Positions 18,290 to 28,148 of a DNA stretch of 64,000 bases are shown here, one piece after another. The DNA is from Streptococcus chenjunshii (GTDB taxonomy: Bacteria; Bacillota; Bacilli; Lactobacillales; Streptococcaceae). Both the position numbers and the translations under genes were made by a program. The DNA lies in NCBI RefSeq assembly GCF_003086355.1, contig NZ_CP031733.1, positions 1,054,001 to 1,118,000 on the forward strand, written 5' to 3'. Below the pieces are notes generated by a model. The model saw only the letters and a list, made by a program, of their open reading frames with translations. It made no database searches and was not told the origin of the DNA. Within the stretch, counting starts at the first letter, position 1. Each line of letters starts with the position of its first letter.

Positions 18290-19765
18290 ATGTCCGCAGA
18301 TGGAGTATTGCATAAAGTGAACCGTTATCATTCTGTCAGATTTAATTTCGTCATGAATTTTATTCTGACTATGTCAAATTTTATTTTTCCCTTAATTACC
18401 TTTCCCTACGCTTCCAGAGTTTTACAAGCTCAGGGAGTTGGAACGGTGTCATTTGCAACCTCAATTATTACTTATTTCACTATGGTGGGAATGATGGGAA
18501 TTCCTACTTATGGTATCAGAGCCTGTGCCAAAATCAGAGATGATGAAGAAAAACTGACTAAAACGGTCCAAGAGATTTTCCTGCTCAATACTATTGTGAT
18601 GGCAGCAGCATTATTGGGTTTAGCGGTTTCTGTTTTACTGGTGCCTAAACTCGCTCAGGAAAAGATGCTTTACGTGATTATGTCGTCTACCTTAATCTTT
18701 AATGTTTTGGGGGTGGAATGGCTCTACAAAGCGCTGGAAAAGTATTCCTATATTACCATTCGTTCTATTGCTTTTAAATTTTTATCGCTGATTTTATTAC
18801 TGCTTCTGGTAAAAAACAAAGAAGATTATGTTATATACGGCGCTATAACTGTTGTTGCAGGGGTTGGTTCCAACCTGATGAATTTTTTAAATCTAAAAAA
18901 CCTGATTGACCTCAGGCCTGTCAAACATTTAAACTTGATGCAGCATATAAAACCCTGTCTGACCTTCTTCCTTTTGACCGTATCGACTACAATTTATCTC
19001 AATGTTGATACGACCCTGCTCGGTTTTATTAAAGGTGACCGGCAAGTCGGCTACTATACTGCGGCTGTGAAGATTAAACAGATTCTTGTCAGTATTGTCA
19101 CATCACTTGGAACAGTTTTGCTGCCCCGCTTATCGTTTTACCATGAGCAGGCTCGTCATGATGAATTTAGAGCACTTGTTGAAAAAGCGCTTCGTTTTGT
19201 TTTTGTTCTGGCTATCCCCTTAACGCTGTTCTTTATCATTGATGCTACAGAAAGTATTCTCTTTCTGTCAGGCGAAAATTTTCTGCCGGCTGTTCTTCCA
19301 ATGCAGTTAATTATGCCGACTGTTATTTTTATCGGTATCTCTAATTTAATGGGCATCCAAATTTTGGTCCCCATGCAAAAGGAAACTTTGGTGGTTGTAT
19401 CTACGGTCATCGGAGCAGCAGTTGATGTTTTGATTAATATTATTGTGATTCCTTTATTCGGAGCTTCGGGAGCAGCCTTTGCTGGCAGTGTTGCTGAATT
19501 AACTGTTGTTTTGGTCCAATTGTACTTCTTGCGTGATTTAATTATGCCTATGCTGAAGCGAATCAGTCTTTGGAAGGTTATGCTCAGTACCTTTGCGGCT
19601 GTTTGTGCAACCCTGCTTTTGAAAGACGTTTTAATTGTCGGGACTTTCTTGACTCTGGCTGCTACAGCTATCGTCTTTTTTGCTGTTTATGGCATATTTT
19701 TACTTATCACAAAAGAAAAGTTTACATTAGATACCCTCCAATCATTTTTGGTACGGTTTAAATAG
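18290..19765 (+). CDS. wzx: Repeat-unit flippase Wzx
   Basis: Polysaccharide flippase of the MOP superfamily, 491 residues with about 12-14 hydrophobic segments along the whole length. The N-terminal motif NFIFPLITFPYASRVLQAQG is typical of streptococcal Wzx/RfbX. It moves undecaprenyl-linked repeat units to the outer membrane face for Wzy. The start is uncertain because no clear ribosome binding site precedes ATG 18290. It ends 9 bases before glf. Confidence 0.88.
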   Translation: MSADGVLHKVNRYHSVRFNFVMNFILTMSNFIFPLITFPYASRVLQAQGVGTVSFATSIITYFTMVGMMGIPTYGIRACAKIRDDEEKLTKTVQEIFLLNTIVMAAALLGLAVSVLLVPKLAQEKMLYVIMSSTLIFNVLGVEWLYKALEKYSYITIRSIAFKFLSLILLLLLVKNKEDYVIYGAITVVAGVGSNLMNFLNLKNLIDLRPVKHLNLMQHIKPCLTFFLLTVSTTIYLNVDTTLLGFIKGDRQVGYYTAAVKIKQILVSIVTSLGTVLLPRLSFYHEQARHDEFRALVEKALRFVFVLAIPLTLFFIIDATESILFLSGENFLPAVLPMQLIMPTVIFIGISNLMGIQILVPMQKETLVVVSTVIGAAVDVLINIIVIPLFGASGAAFAGSVAELTVVLVQLYFLRDLIMPMLKRISLWKVMLSTFAAVCATLLLKDVLIVGTFLTLAATAIVFFAVYGIFLLITKEKFTLDTLQSFLVRFK

Positions 19766-19774
19766 GAGGCTTAA

Positions 19775-20884
19775 ATGTCAGGTTATGATTATTTAGTTGT
19801 CGGTTCAGGCCTCTTTGGTGCTGTTTTTGCTCATGAAGCAGCTCTCAAAGGAAAAAGGATTAAGGTGATTGAAAAACGCAGCCATATTGGCGGAAATATT
19901 TACACCGAAGAAACCGAAGGGATTCAAGTTCATAAATATGGCGCCCATATCTTTCATACATCAGATAAAGCCATTTGGGAGTATATCAGCCAATTTGCGG
20001 AATTCAACCGTTATACTAACTCACCGATTGCTAACTACAAAGGGGAAATTTACAATCTCCCTTTTAATATGAATACCTTCAATAAACTATGGGGGACGGT
20101 GACACCGGAACAGGCTGCGGCAAAAATTGAAGAGCAGCGAGCAGTGCTTGGCGGCAAAAAGCCGGAGAATCTGGAGGAGCAGGCCATTTCTCTTGTCGGA
20201 ACCGATATCTATGAAAAGCTGATTAAAGATTATACAGAAAAGCAGTGGGGGAAACCCTGCCGAGAACTGCCTGCCTTTATCATTCGACGCCTGCCTGTCC
20301 GTCTGACCTATGACAATAATTATTTTAATGATACCTATCAGGGAATTCCTATCGGGGGCTACACACAGATTATTGAAAAAATGCTGAATCATGACAGCAT
20401 TGATGTCGAAGTTAGTGTTGATTTCTTTGCTAATAAAAGGCAATATTTGACAGAATTTTCTAAAATTGTATTTACAGGCATGATTGACCAGTTTTTTGGC
20501 TATCAGCTGGGTGAACTTGAATATCGAAGTCTGCATTTTGAAACGGAACTTCTGGATACGGCTAATTACCAAGGTAATGCAGTTGTTAACTATACTGACA
20601 GCGAGAAACCCTTTACCCGAATTATTGAGCACAAACATTTTGAATTTGGCACTCAGAAAAAAACACTGATCACCAAAGAATATTCCCGAACATGGCATAG
20701 GGGTGACGAGCCTTACTATCCTGTCAATAATGAGCAAAATAACCGTCTGTATAAAGCGTATAAAGCGTTGGCAGACAAAGAGGATCAGATTATTTTTGGC
20801 GGCCGTCTGGGGCAGTATCGCTACTATGATATGCATCAGGTCATTGCAGCTGCCTTACAGTGTGTAAAAAACGAAGTGAAGTAG
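19775..20884 (+). CDS. glf: UDP-galactopyranose mutase
   Basis: FAD enzyme making UDP-galactofuranose from UDP-galactopyranose; 369 residues. The dinucleotide-binding motif is VVGSGLFGAVFAHEAALKGK, then IEKRSHIGGNIYTEE. The substrate-site region KQWGKPCRELPAFIIRRLPV and the C-terminal FGGRLGQYRYYDMHQ motif are intact. It starts behind AGGAGG. Its presence in the capsule operon predicts galactofuranose in the polymer, which agrees with the transferase at 26277. Confidence 0.96.
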   Translation: MSGYDYLVVGSGLFGAVFAHEAALKGKRIKVIEKRSHIGGNIYTEETEGIQVHKYGAHIFHTSDKAIWEYISQFAEFNRYTNSPIANYKGEIYNLPFNMNTFNKLWGTVTPEQAAAKIEEQRAVLGGKKPENLEEQAISLVGTDIYEKLIKDYTEKQWGKPCRELPAFIIRRLPVRLTYDNNYFNDTYQGIPIGGYTQIIEKMLNHDSIDVEVSVDFFANKRQYLTEFSKIVFTGMIDQFFGYQLGELEYRSLHFETELLDTANYQGNAVVNYTDSEKPFTRIIEHKHFEFGTQKKTLITKEYSRTWHRGDEPYYPVNNEQNNRLYKAYKALADKEDQIIFGGRLGQYRYYDMHQVIAAALQCVKNEVK

Positions 20885-20895
20885 AGAGGAAGCCT

Positions 20896-21690
20896 GTGAA
20901 GCAGATAAAAATTCTTGTCGCCACCCATAAACAATTTCAGATGCCGGCAGATACTGAACTTTACCTTCCTTTGCATGTTGGCAGGGAAGGTAAAAAAGAC
21001 TTAGGCTATACTGGGGATAATACGGGCGATAATATTTCACGCTTGAATCCGTATTACTCTGAGTTAACAGGACTTTACTGGGCTTGGAAAAATCTCAGTT
21101 GTGAGTATTTAGGGCTTGTTCACTATCGGCGTTACTTTGCCAAAAAAAGACAGTCCTATCGGGAAGAAATAAAAATTGATGACATTATTCTTTCGCAGGC
21201 AGATATAGAAAAGCTTCTTAAGGAAGCAGATGTTCTTGTACCCAAAAAGCGAAAGTATTATATTGAAACCTTATATTCACATTATGCACACACACATGAT
21301 GCCAAACATTTAGAGCTGACAAGAGAAATATTGGCAGCATTATATCCAGATTATCTTAAGACGTTTGATAGTGTAATGAAACAAAGAAGCGGCTATATGT
21401 TCAATATGTTTATCATGAAAAAGGACTTAGCCGATGCATATTGCGAATGGTTGTTTACCCTTCTTGACGAACTTTATAAACGTCTTGATCTTACTGGATA
21501 CTCAAGTTTTGATGCTCGGCTGTTCGGCCGTGTCAGTGAGCGCTTATTCAATGTTTGGCTGAGTCAGCAAGGGGAGCTTGCTGTTAAGGAGGTTCCGTTT
21601 GTATACATGGAAAAAATCAATATTTTTCAAAAAGGGAGTGCCTTCTTAGCTGCAAAATTTTTAGGCAAGAAATACGGAAAGAGTTTTTAA
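20896..21690 (+). CDS. DUF4422 capsular glycosyltransferase
   Basis: Resembles the DUF4422 family of capsule glycosyltransferases: ILVATHKQFQMP at the N-terminus, YSELTGLYWAWKN and LGLVHYRRYF are family motifs. 265 residues. I choose GTG 20896 (VKQIKILVATHK) because AGAGAGGA is 5 bases upstream and the family begins there; longer starts would overlap glf. Donor and acceptor sugars are unknown, though some family members are proposed galactosyl transferases. Confidence 0.8.
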   Translation: MKQIKILVATHKQFQMPADTELYLPLHVGREGKKDLGYTGDNTGDNISRLNPYYSELTGLYWAWKNLSCEYLGLVHYRRYFAKKRQSYREEIKIDDIILSQADIEKLLKEADVLVPKKRKYYIETLYSHYAHTHDAKHLELTREILAALYPDYLKTFDSVMKQRSGYMFNMFIMKKDLADAYCEWLFTLLDELYKRLDLTGYSSFDARLFGRVSERLFNVWLSQQGELAVKEVPFVYMEKINIFQKGSAFLAAKFLGKKYGKSF

Positions 21691-21779
21691 GGGCATATAG
21701 CTAATATATTGCAGGAAAAGTGATTGCTGGCAGTCTAATACCAGTTTACATTGGCCTTGCTGGACTTAACAGATTGAAA

Positions 21780-22055
21780 GTCTTGTTGCTTTAATAGACG
21801 ACTAGGAGCGAGACAGAACGTTTTTCCGAGAGCGCTCGTCGTCTCTCCCTCCGCAAGGCCAAGTAGGTATTTTTAAGCTTAAAAAGCAAATAAAATGCCA
21901 CTAGGCCACTGCGTCTTGTACCACTTATCAAAAAGGCTTTGAGAGTAATACTTTGTGAACTTTTCTAGTCATCTTGGCAGGGGTGCGTCTGCGAAATCAC
22001 AGATTTCGGACTTACCGCCAGTTGCTTTATTGCATTTTACAGCCTTTATATCTTG
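21780..22055 (+). repeat. Palindromic element region upstream of wzy
   Basis: The 378-base gap has no gene. Its 3' part (from about 21965) is the GGCAGGGGTGCGTCTGCG, GAAATCacaGATTTC, GGACTTACCGCC module, followed by ACAGCCTTTATATCTT ending just before the GGGGGAAG ribosome binding site of wzy. The 5' part (21800-21900) is degenerate and I cannot assign it. Confidence 0.75.
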
Positions 22056-22068
22056 GGGGAAGAGTTAG

Positions 22069-23232
22069 ATGATTGAAACACAGACACGTCTGGGAGTTCT
22101 AAAGACACATGAGCTTTTGTTTTTTATGTCTTTGATCCCATACCTAGTTATTGAAATGTTTGGGACAACAATGTTTTCAATACCTTATTTTTTGCATACT
22201 ATAGCGAAGGCTGTCCTAATTTTTGCAATAATCAGTGTGTTTTTTAAGAAGACCTGGTCTGTTTATTTTTTGCTTGTAGCTGCCCTTTTTTCCATAACAG
22301 GAGTCCTGGTTTGGCATGCCACAAGTGATACCGGTGTTTTAGTTTTAGCCATTTTTTTGATGGGGGCCTATAAAATTGATGTGCGAAAAATCATAACGGT
22401 ATATCTGATTATTATTGGTTCTATTATGCTGCTGACCTTTATTTCCTCCTTATTAGGACTTATTCCAAATTTGCAGTATATCAGACCAGACACAGGTATT
22501 GTTCGTAATTCGTTTGGCATTATTTATCCAACCGATTTTGCTGCCCATGTTTTCTATCTCTATCTTTTTTCAGCTTATCTTTTCTTGTGGAAAAGGCCGT
22601 GGCTGTTAGCGGGTGTCGGGCTTTTTACAGCTTGGTTTCTTATTCGCTTCTCTGATGCACGTCTGGATGCTTTAACCGTTTTAATTACGGGTTTTATCTT
22701 TGTACTGATTTATTATTTGCCCAAAAATCGCCTTTATCACAAACTGATGTCTTGGTCTGCTTTGGCAACCGTTGCTGCCGCCTACCTTTCTTATTATTTG
22801 ACCGTTCATTTTAATCCCAGACAGCCTTTTTATGCCAAAGTAAATGCTCAACTGTCTGGACGGCTGTCTTTAGGAAAAAGAGCGCTTGATTTGTATGGAA
22901 TTAAACCTTTTGGCCAGGTTATAGAGTTTATCGGCAATGGCGGCAGTACAGATTCTGTCTCAAATTATAATTTTGTGGACAGCTCTTTTTTGAAAGTTAT
23001 GCTACTGTATGGTGCAGTCTTTATTATTCTTTTCATTATTTTAACGACTATCCGATCCATTCAAAGTGTAAACAGTAAGGACTATTATACGCTGGCGGTG
23101 TTGCTCGCTGTTGCAGTAAACAGCATGGTAGCCCATCACTTGATTGAACCTTATTACAATGTCTTTTCTATTTTACTGCTGGCAGATTTTACTAAAAACT
23201 GGCATCAAACTAAAAGACGGAAAAACTTTTAG
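22069..23232 (+). CDS. wzy: Capsule repeat-unit polymerase Wzy
   Basis: Integral membrane protein of 387 residues with about 10-11 predicted hydrophobic segments and a periplasm-side loop around residues 200-300. No sequence motif proves function. The only polytopic protein besides Wzx in a Wzx/Wzy-type locus, its length and topology make it the polymerase. ATG 22069 follows GGGGGAAG. The repeat element directly upstream may affect its translation. Confidence 0.78.
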   Translation: MIETQTRLGVLKTHELLFFMSLIPYLVIEMFGTTMFSIPYFLHTIAKAVLIFAIISVFFKKTWSVYFLLVAALFSITGVLVWHATSDTGVLVLAIFLMGAYKIDVRKIITVYLIIIGSIMLLTFISSLLGLIPNLQYIRPDTGIVRNSFGIIYPTDFAAHVFYLYLFSAYLFLWKRPWLLAGVGLFTAWFLIRFSDARLDALTVLITGFIFVLIYYLPKNRLYHKLMSWSALATVAAAYLSYYLTVHFNPRQPFYAKVNAQLSGRLSLGKRALDLYGIKPFGQVIEFIGNGGSTDSVSNYNFVDSSFLKVMLLYGAVFIILFIILTTIRSIQSVNSKDYYTLAVLLAVAVNSMVAHHLIEPYYNVFSILLLADFTKNWHQTKRRKNF

Positions 23233-23340
23233 GAATGTAAAACAAAAGGAAACTAGGTAGTAGTTCACAAAAATTAGCATTGCCATTCTTGTTAGCAATG
23301 CTGGAATTATTTCAAATTTGATATTAAAAGTATAAAAAAT

Positions 23341-24174
23341 ATGATTAATAAATTTTTAAAAAGAAGACAGGAAAAAATTCAGTCTAGAGTGCAGGTTGAT
23401 CTATTTTGGGAGAAGAAAAAAGAAATAAATGCCATTCACTATAGGATGTTGGCTGACTTCGATAATTTTTGCTCTCAAAATGGAATTGAGTATTGGCTTG
23501 AGGGAGGTTCTCTGATTGGAGCCTATTTTCATCAAGAAATCATTCCTTGGGACGATGATTTAGATTTAGCTATGACAAGACAAAACTGGAATAAATTGGA
23601 ATCTATGAAGCCACAGTGGGATAAGATGCTTCTTCAAACTTATGGTAATGATAGTGGTTTTAATAGTGTTAAATTTCATAAATTGCGAGATAAATATTCT
23701 TACATCAATGATGGCCGTTATTGGTCTTCGGAATCTAATGAATATCAAGGAGTGTTCATAGATCTGTTTGTTTATGACGATACTAATATCTCATCTTACC
23801 AAAAATCAAGCATACTTCATAAAATACGATTGTATACTCAATTATATAGCCGTATGTTTTATAATGTTTGTAAATTTATGCCCTTTGAAAAAATAAGACG
23901 ACGCAGTCTTGAAAAGTCCCACTGCATTGATTCCAAAGCGAAATATATGCGTTTAGATTATCGATGCTGCACGAAAGATAATAAGCATTATTTTTTGGAA
24001 AAAAATAGGGTTTTCCCGTTGCAAAAGGTTAAATTTGGTAAAGGGGAGTATCCTGCTCCAAAAGATATAGAGTATTATCTTCATACACAGTACGGGAACA
24101 TAGTTAAATATCCTCCAAAGGAAAAACAAGTTCCGTCACATTTAATAGAATATAAAAATTATAGTAAGGAGTAA
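23341..24174 (+). CDS. LicD-family phosphotransferase
   Basis: 277 residues. The LicD signature WLEGGSLIGAYFHQEIIPWD followed by DDLDLAM is the nucleotidyltransferase-like active site. Family members transfer phosphocholine or other phospho-linked groups from CDP/CMP-activated donors onto glycans. No licA, licB or licC is seen in this window, so the group added is open; phosphocholine, phosphoglycerol or a phospho-sugar are possible. From here to about 25.1 kb the DNA is visibly more AT-rich than the genes before it, suggesting separate acquisition. Confidence 0.82.
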   Translation: MINKFLKRRQEKIQSRVQVDLFWEKKKEINAIHYRMLADFDNFCSQNGIEYWLEGGSLIGAYFHQEIIPWDDDLDLAMTRQNWNKLESMKPQWDKMLLQTYGNDSGFNSVKFHKLRDKYSYINDGRYWSSESNEYQGVFIDLFVYDDTNISSYQKSSILHKIRLYTQLYSRMFYNVCKFMPFEKIRRRSLEKSHCIDSKAKYMRLDYRCCTKDNKHYFLEKNRVFPLQKVKFGKGEYPAPKDIEYYLHTQYGNIVKYPPKEKQVPSHLIEYKNYSKE

Positions 24175-24177
24175 TCT

Positions 24178-25128
24178 ATGATTAGTGTCATTATTCCTTG
24201 TTATAATGCTGAATTAACTTTAAATAGATGTTTTGAAAGTTTGAAAAAACAAACCTATCAAGATTTAGAACTTATATTTATTGATGATGGTTCAACAGAT
24301 AATACACTTAAACTTTTGAAAAGCATAAAAAAGAATCAGCCTGATATGACTATCATTATCAAAACTCAGAAAAATCAAGGTGTATCAGCGGCCAGAAATG
24401 CAGGTCTTCAGCTAGCAACAAGAGAGTATATAGCTTTTGTTGATCCTGATGATTGGGTAGACCCACAGTTTTTTTCCACTTTGATTAAGGGAATGACGGA
24501 TGATGTTGACCTATCCGTAGTGGGCGTTTTAAAAAGTACTGATAAACAGAGTAATAAAAAATTAATTACACAAGATACCCTATCCTCATCGGCTTATTTT
24601 GAGAGAATGTTTCGAGATGTTCAAGTTAAAGGGTATGTTTGTAATAAACTGTACCGCTTTGATATTATTCAACAACATGTTCTTTTTTTCAGAAAAGAAG
24701 TGTCTGTTATGGAGGATTTAGAATTTAATACTCATTATTGGCACTTTATAAGAGCAGCTTCAATATCAAGTGCTCAGCTGTACCATTATCAAATTGAAGA
24801 TAATAGTGCTATGAACGCCACTTGGTCTGATAAGAAGAAGACTGTTATTCAAGCTTTTGATTTCATGAGAACTAACGGGGTATTACCTAAGTTTCAATCT
24901 GAGATACTTGAGTTGGATTATGTACGCAGTTTGTTATGGTTGGTAGGTCAGTTGTACCGAAAAGGAAGTAGAGAGGATATTGCGGCTAATGAGGAAATGA
25001 TTTTTCAATTATTGAGGCAAAAGAAGCGGTTGTTTCTTTATAAAGGCTATAAAACCGGATTAAAGTATTATATCTCTTACCTTATATTTTTAATAAATAA
25101 AAAAATGTTAAGAATTATTATTAGATAA
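24178..25128 (+). CDS. Family 2 glycosyltransferase
   Basis: GT-A fold inverting glycosyltransferase, 316 residues. N-terminal nucleotide-sugar site ISVIIPCYNAELTLNRCFES and DDGSTDN, the GVSAARNAG motif, and the metal-binding DPDDWVDP (DxD-type). The C-terminal ~100 residues are basic and hydrophobic, consistent with membrane association. ATG preceded by TAAGGAGT; 3 bases after licD. Sugar specificity unknown. Confidence 0.86.
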   Translation: MISVIIPCYNAELTLNRCFESLKKQTYQDLELIFIDDGSTDNTLKLLKSIKKNQPDMTIIIKTQKNQGVSAARNAGLQLATREYIAFVDPDDWVDPQFFSTLIKGMTDDVDLSVVGVLKSTDKQSNKKLITQDTLSSSAYFERMFRDVQVKGYVCNKLYRFDIIQQHVLFFRKEVSVMEDLEFNTHYWHFIRAASISSAQLYHYQIEDNSAMNATWSDKKKTVIQAFDFMRTNGVLPKFQSEILELDYVRSLLWLVGQLYRKGSREDIAANEEMIFQLLRQKKRLFLYKGYKTGLKYYISYLIFLINKKMLRIIIR

Positions 25129-25153
25129 TAGCTTTGTGCAGGAACAGAAAATT

Positions 25154-26284
25154 ATGAAAGAAAAAATATTAATTATTGGTTTGTCTCCTGTTCTTGCGGG
25201 AACTGAAACGTTTATCATGACTTACTATAGAAATTTAGATCCTGATAAATTTCAAATTGATTTTATCGTAAGAACTCAAGAAAAAGTGATTTTTGAAGAT
25301 GAAATACGTGCTCGTGGCTCGCAAATTTTCTATATTCCACCTAAAAGAAAAAATCCAATTGTTTATAAAAAAGCGATGCATTCATTCTTTTCTAAACATG
25401 CGAGTGAATATCATATTATATGGTATCATGTTATGGGGGTCTCGAACATTGACATGCTGATTTATGCAAAAAAATATGGAATTGAAAAACGTATTATCCA
25501 TAGTCATGTTTCGCAATGGCGTGGTTCGTGGATGAGATACATTTTGCATCAACTGAATAAAAAAAAGTTATTTCATTATGCAACCGACTATTTTGCTTGT
25601 TCACAATTAGCAGCTCAATATTTATATAATGGTAGCGTACTTGATAAAAGTATTATTATTAACAATGCTGTTGATATTGATAAATTCCTTTTTTCAGTGG
25701 ATCAGCGTAAGCGGATTAGAGAGGAATTGGGATGGTCGAACAATAAAGTTATCGGAAATATCGGGCGTTTAGCTGTTCAAAAAAATCAACCGTTTTTGCT
25801 TGATGTTTTTAATGTTGCGCTGAAACAAGATAGTTCTTTAAGACTGGTTATCCTTGGTGATAACTCTTTATCAGAGGGCACACTAAGCGTGATTAAGCAA
25901 AAAATACAAGATTATCATATTCATGATAAGGTAAAACTAGTAGGTTCACAAAGCAATATTCAAGCATGGCTGAGTGCCTTTGATCTCTTTATTTTGCCAT
26001 CACTTTTTGAAGGTTTGCCCCTTTCTGCGGTTGAGGCACAGGCTAACGGTTTGCCTGTACTGGTTAGTGATACTGTAACTGAAGAGTTAAAAATTTTAGA
26101 CAGCACAGCTTACCTGCCGCTGGATGCTGATTTACAAGTCTGGGCGCAGCAGATTATCACTATGCTGACCATGAAACGCAGTCAGCAGGAAACGATTGAC
26201 AAGCGCTTTGCTGAAAAAGGGTTTGATATCAAAAAACAAGTTAAGGATGTGGAAAACATCCTATTAGGAGAACAAATTGAATAA
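25154..26284 (+). CDS. Family 4 (GT-B) glycosyltransferase
   Basis: Retaining GT-B transferase, about 376 residues. N-terminal acceptor domain ILIIGLSPVLAGTETFIM and the C-terminal donor domain with GNIGRLAVQKNQPFLLDVF, LPSLFEGLPLSAVEAQANG (the E-x7-E nucleotide-sugar motif). I take the ATG at 25154 because the family begins MKEKILIIGL; a GTG 18 bases earlier is the alternative. Its last codons overlap the next gene by 8 bases. Confidence 0.86.
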   Translation: MKEKILIIGLSPVLAGTETFIMTYYRNLDPDKFQIDFIVRTQEKVIFEDEIRARGSQIFYIPPKRKNPIVYKKAMHSFFSKHASEYHIIWYHVMGVSNIDMLIYAKKYGIEKRIIHSHVSQWRGSWMRYILHQLNKKKLFHYATDYFACSQLAAQYLYNGSVLDKSIIINNAVDIDKFLFSVDQRKRIREELGWSNNKVIGNIGRLAVQKNQPFLLDVFNVALKQDSSLRLVILGDNSLSEGTLSVIKQKIQDYHIHDKVKLVGSQSNIQAWLSAFDLFILPSLFEGLPLSAVEAQANGLPVLVSDTVTEELKILDSTAYLPLDADLQVWAQQIITMLTMKRSQQETIDKRFAEKGFDIKKQVKDVENILLGEQIE

Positions 26285-27332
26285 ATACCAGATCGTGGAA
26301 GCTTACGGCAGGTTTATGCATGCTGGCAGCAAGGCCACTAACGACTGTTCAGCCATATTAAATCAGGCTGGTTTTAAGCCTGTAACAGTCACCGGAGTAA
26401 TTGATAAAAAAGGGCTGTTAGCTAAGATTTACAGACAATGGCATTATTACAGAGACTGGCGAAATGTTTATCAGACTCTTGAGGCTCATTCAATTTTAGT
26501 TCTCCAACATCCTTTTAGGAGAAGGCAGCTGGGGCGTTTTCGGTTTTTAAAGAAACTTAAAAAACAAAAAAAAGTCCATATTGTTTCCTTAGTTCACGAT
26601 GTTGAGTTAATCAGAAATATATATGAGTTATCTTTTTACCAAAAAGAATTCCGCCAAATGCTGGCCTATTCTGATCAAATTATTGTCCATAATGCCAAAA
26701 TGAAAGAATGGTTTATCGATTATGGTGTGGAAAAAGAACGGCTGATTGATTTGGAAGTTTTTGATTACCTCAATCAAGAACCTCTGGATAAAAAGATAGC
26801 ATTCAGTCCCAGCATAGTTATTGCTGGGAATTTAAGTCCTGAAAAAAGCCCTTATATTTATAAACTAGAGGATTTGGCTCCTTTGTCTGTTGAGCTGCTG
26901 GGAATCAATTATGAACCAAAGCGGAAGTCAAATAATATTCACTATAAAGGAGCTTTCCCTGCTGATGAGGTTCCAGCGCAGCTGAATCACGGATTCGGAC
27001 TGGTCTGGGACGGTGATGAGCTCTCCAGCTGTTCTGGAGCAACAGGGAATTATCTGCGCTATAATAATCCGCATAAACTATCATTATATCTATCATCCGG
27101 TCTTCCGGTTGTCGTTTGGTCTCAGGCAGCTGTGGCTGACTTTGTAAAGCGGAACCAGTTAGGACTGGTGGTAGACTCGCTGTATGATCTCCAAGCTATT
27201 TTAAATAAAATTACGGAAGAAGAATATTTAACTTTCTGCAGCAATATCAAAAAAGTGATGCAGTCTATGCAAAAGGGAGACTACCTTAAAAGAGCTGTTA
27301 ACAGCAGCCTACCAAGATACAAAGACCAGTAG
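26277..27332 (+). CDS. Galactofuranosyltransferase-like protein
   Basis: 351-residue GT-B-like transferase resembling bacterial beta-1,6-galactofuranosyltransferases (WbbI type): the N-terminus NKYQIVEAYGRFMHAGSKA and the C-terminal segment YLRYNNPHKLSLYLSSGLPV fit that group. With glf upstream it is the natural user of UDP-galactofuranose. TTG start with AGGAGAACAAA before it, translationally coupled to the previous gene. Last gene of the capsule operon. Confidence 0.75.
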   Translation: MNKYQIVEAYGRFMHAGSKATNDCSAILNQAGFKPVTVTGVIDKKGLLAKIYRQWHYYRDWRNVYQTLEAHSILVLQHPFRRRQLGRFRFLKKLKKQKKVHIVSLVHDVELIRNIYELSFYQKEFRQMLAYSDQIIVHNAKMKEWFIDYGVEKERLIDLEVFDYLNQEPLDKKIAFSPSIVIAGNLSPEKSPYIYKLEDLAPLSVELLGINYEPKRKSNNIHYKGAFPADEVPAQLNHGFGLVWDGDELSSCSGATGNYLRYNNPHKLSLYLSSGLPVVVWSQAAVADFVKRNQLGLVVDSLYDLQAILNKITEEEYLTFCSNIKKVMQSMQKGDYLKRAVNSSLPRYKDQ

Positions 27333-27350
27333 AAGCACACGGCAAAATTG

Positions 27351-27506
27351 GCGGTAAGTCCGAAATCTGTGATTTCGCAGACGCACCCCTGCCAGGATGA
27401 CTAGAAGGGTGCAGTCGGCTGTCAAGACGGCAAAGCTTTCAGTCAGCTACGGTTGGCGGTAAGTCCGAAATCTCTGATTTCGCAGACGCCCCTATCAGGA
27501 CGGCTG
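27351..27506 (-). repeat. Two inverted copies of the GAAATC-hairpin repeat module
   Basis: GGCGGTAAGTCCGAAATC then GATTTCGCAGACGC occurs at 27351-27406 and again at about 27453-27506. It is the reverse complement of the module before wzy and wze. The spacer shares the GTCAAGACGGCAAAG / AGCCGTC theme of other copies. It lies directly after the last capsule gene and before a terminator. Confidence 0.85.
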
Positions 27507-27548
27507 GGCAGATGCAACGTCTAGCCGTCTGGCTTTTCCTTTTACAGT

Positions 27549-27579
27549 GCGGATCTTGCTCCACGATCCGGTCTTTTTT
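27549..27579 (+). terminator. Terminator of the capsule operon
   Basis: GCGGATC...GATCCG hairpin followed by a TCTTTTTTT run, about 220 bases after the last capsule gene and the repeat pair. Confidence 0.75.
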
Positions 27580-27691
27580 TATTTTTAGAATATGAATAGA
27601 GAGCTAAACAAAGAAAAGTCAGCGACTCGTTTAACTTATTTCTGCCAAAAAACATCCGATACAGAGGCAGAAGTCTCTTTTTTCATAAGGT

Positions 27692-27889
27692 ATGGAAAAA
27701 GATGAGGTCAGTCTTTCGACTGCCGATGAAGTTGCAGCTGTCCTGCTGACAAGCCTCAAAAAGCACAAAAGACTTATTTTAATAGGAAAAGGACAGGCTT
27801 CTCTGCAAAATTCAAAGTGTGTGGATATTCAATATCACTGTATTTTACAAAAATATTTGGACAGGCAAAATGGCGCACAGCTATTATAA
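27692..27889 (+). CDS. Small hypothetical ORF, possible gene remnant
   Basis: 65 codons starting MEKDEVSLSTADEVAAVLL. I do not recognise it. AAGG is 5 bases before the ATG. The segment KKHKRLILIGKG has an alternating basic/hydrophobic beta-strand look, so it may be a fragment of a larger gene. It ends just before a terminator, which mildly supports transcription. Confidence 0.3.
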   Translation: MEKDEVSLSTADEVAAVLLTSLKKHKRLILIGKGQASLQNSKCVDIQYHCILQKYLDRQNGAQLL

Positions 27890-27943
27890 CCGCTGTGTTG
27901 AGTCAGTCATGTGCAGCAGTGTGGCAGCTGCTTTAAAATATAA

Positions 27944-27968
27944 AAGAGGACCTGTGGTCTTCTTTTTT
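27944..27968 (+). terminator. Rho-independent terminator upstream of TOMM cluster
   Basis: AAGAGGACCtgtGGTCTTCTTTTTT, a tight perfect hairpin with T tract. It isolates the TOMM operon from the capsule locus. Confidence 0.88.
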
Positions 27969-28148
27969 ATGTGACTTTCTGCAGTCCGTTTCACATAGCA
28001 GGAACAAATGAGTTGTCTGCTGCGGGAGGAAAGTGACTTCCATTACGTATAAACTGCAGTTTTAATGATATTGGCTGATGCAATGAAGACAGTCAGATTT
28101 CTTTGGTATGACATTCGTTTTACAATTTCTTTTCCATCTTGATAACTC

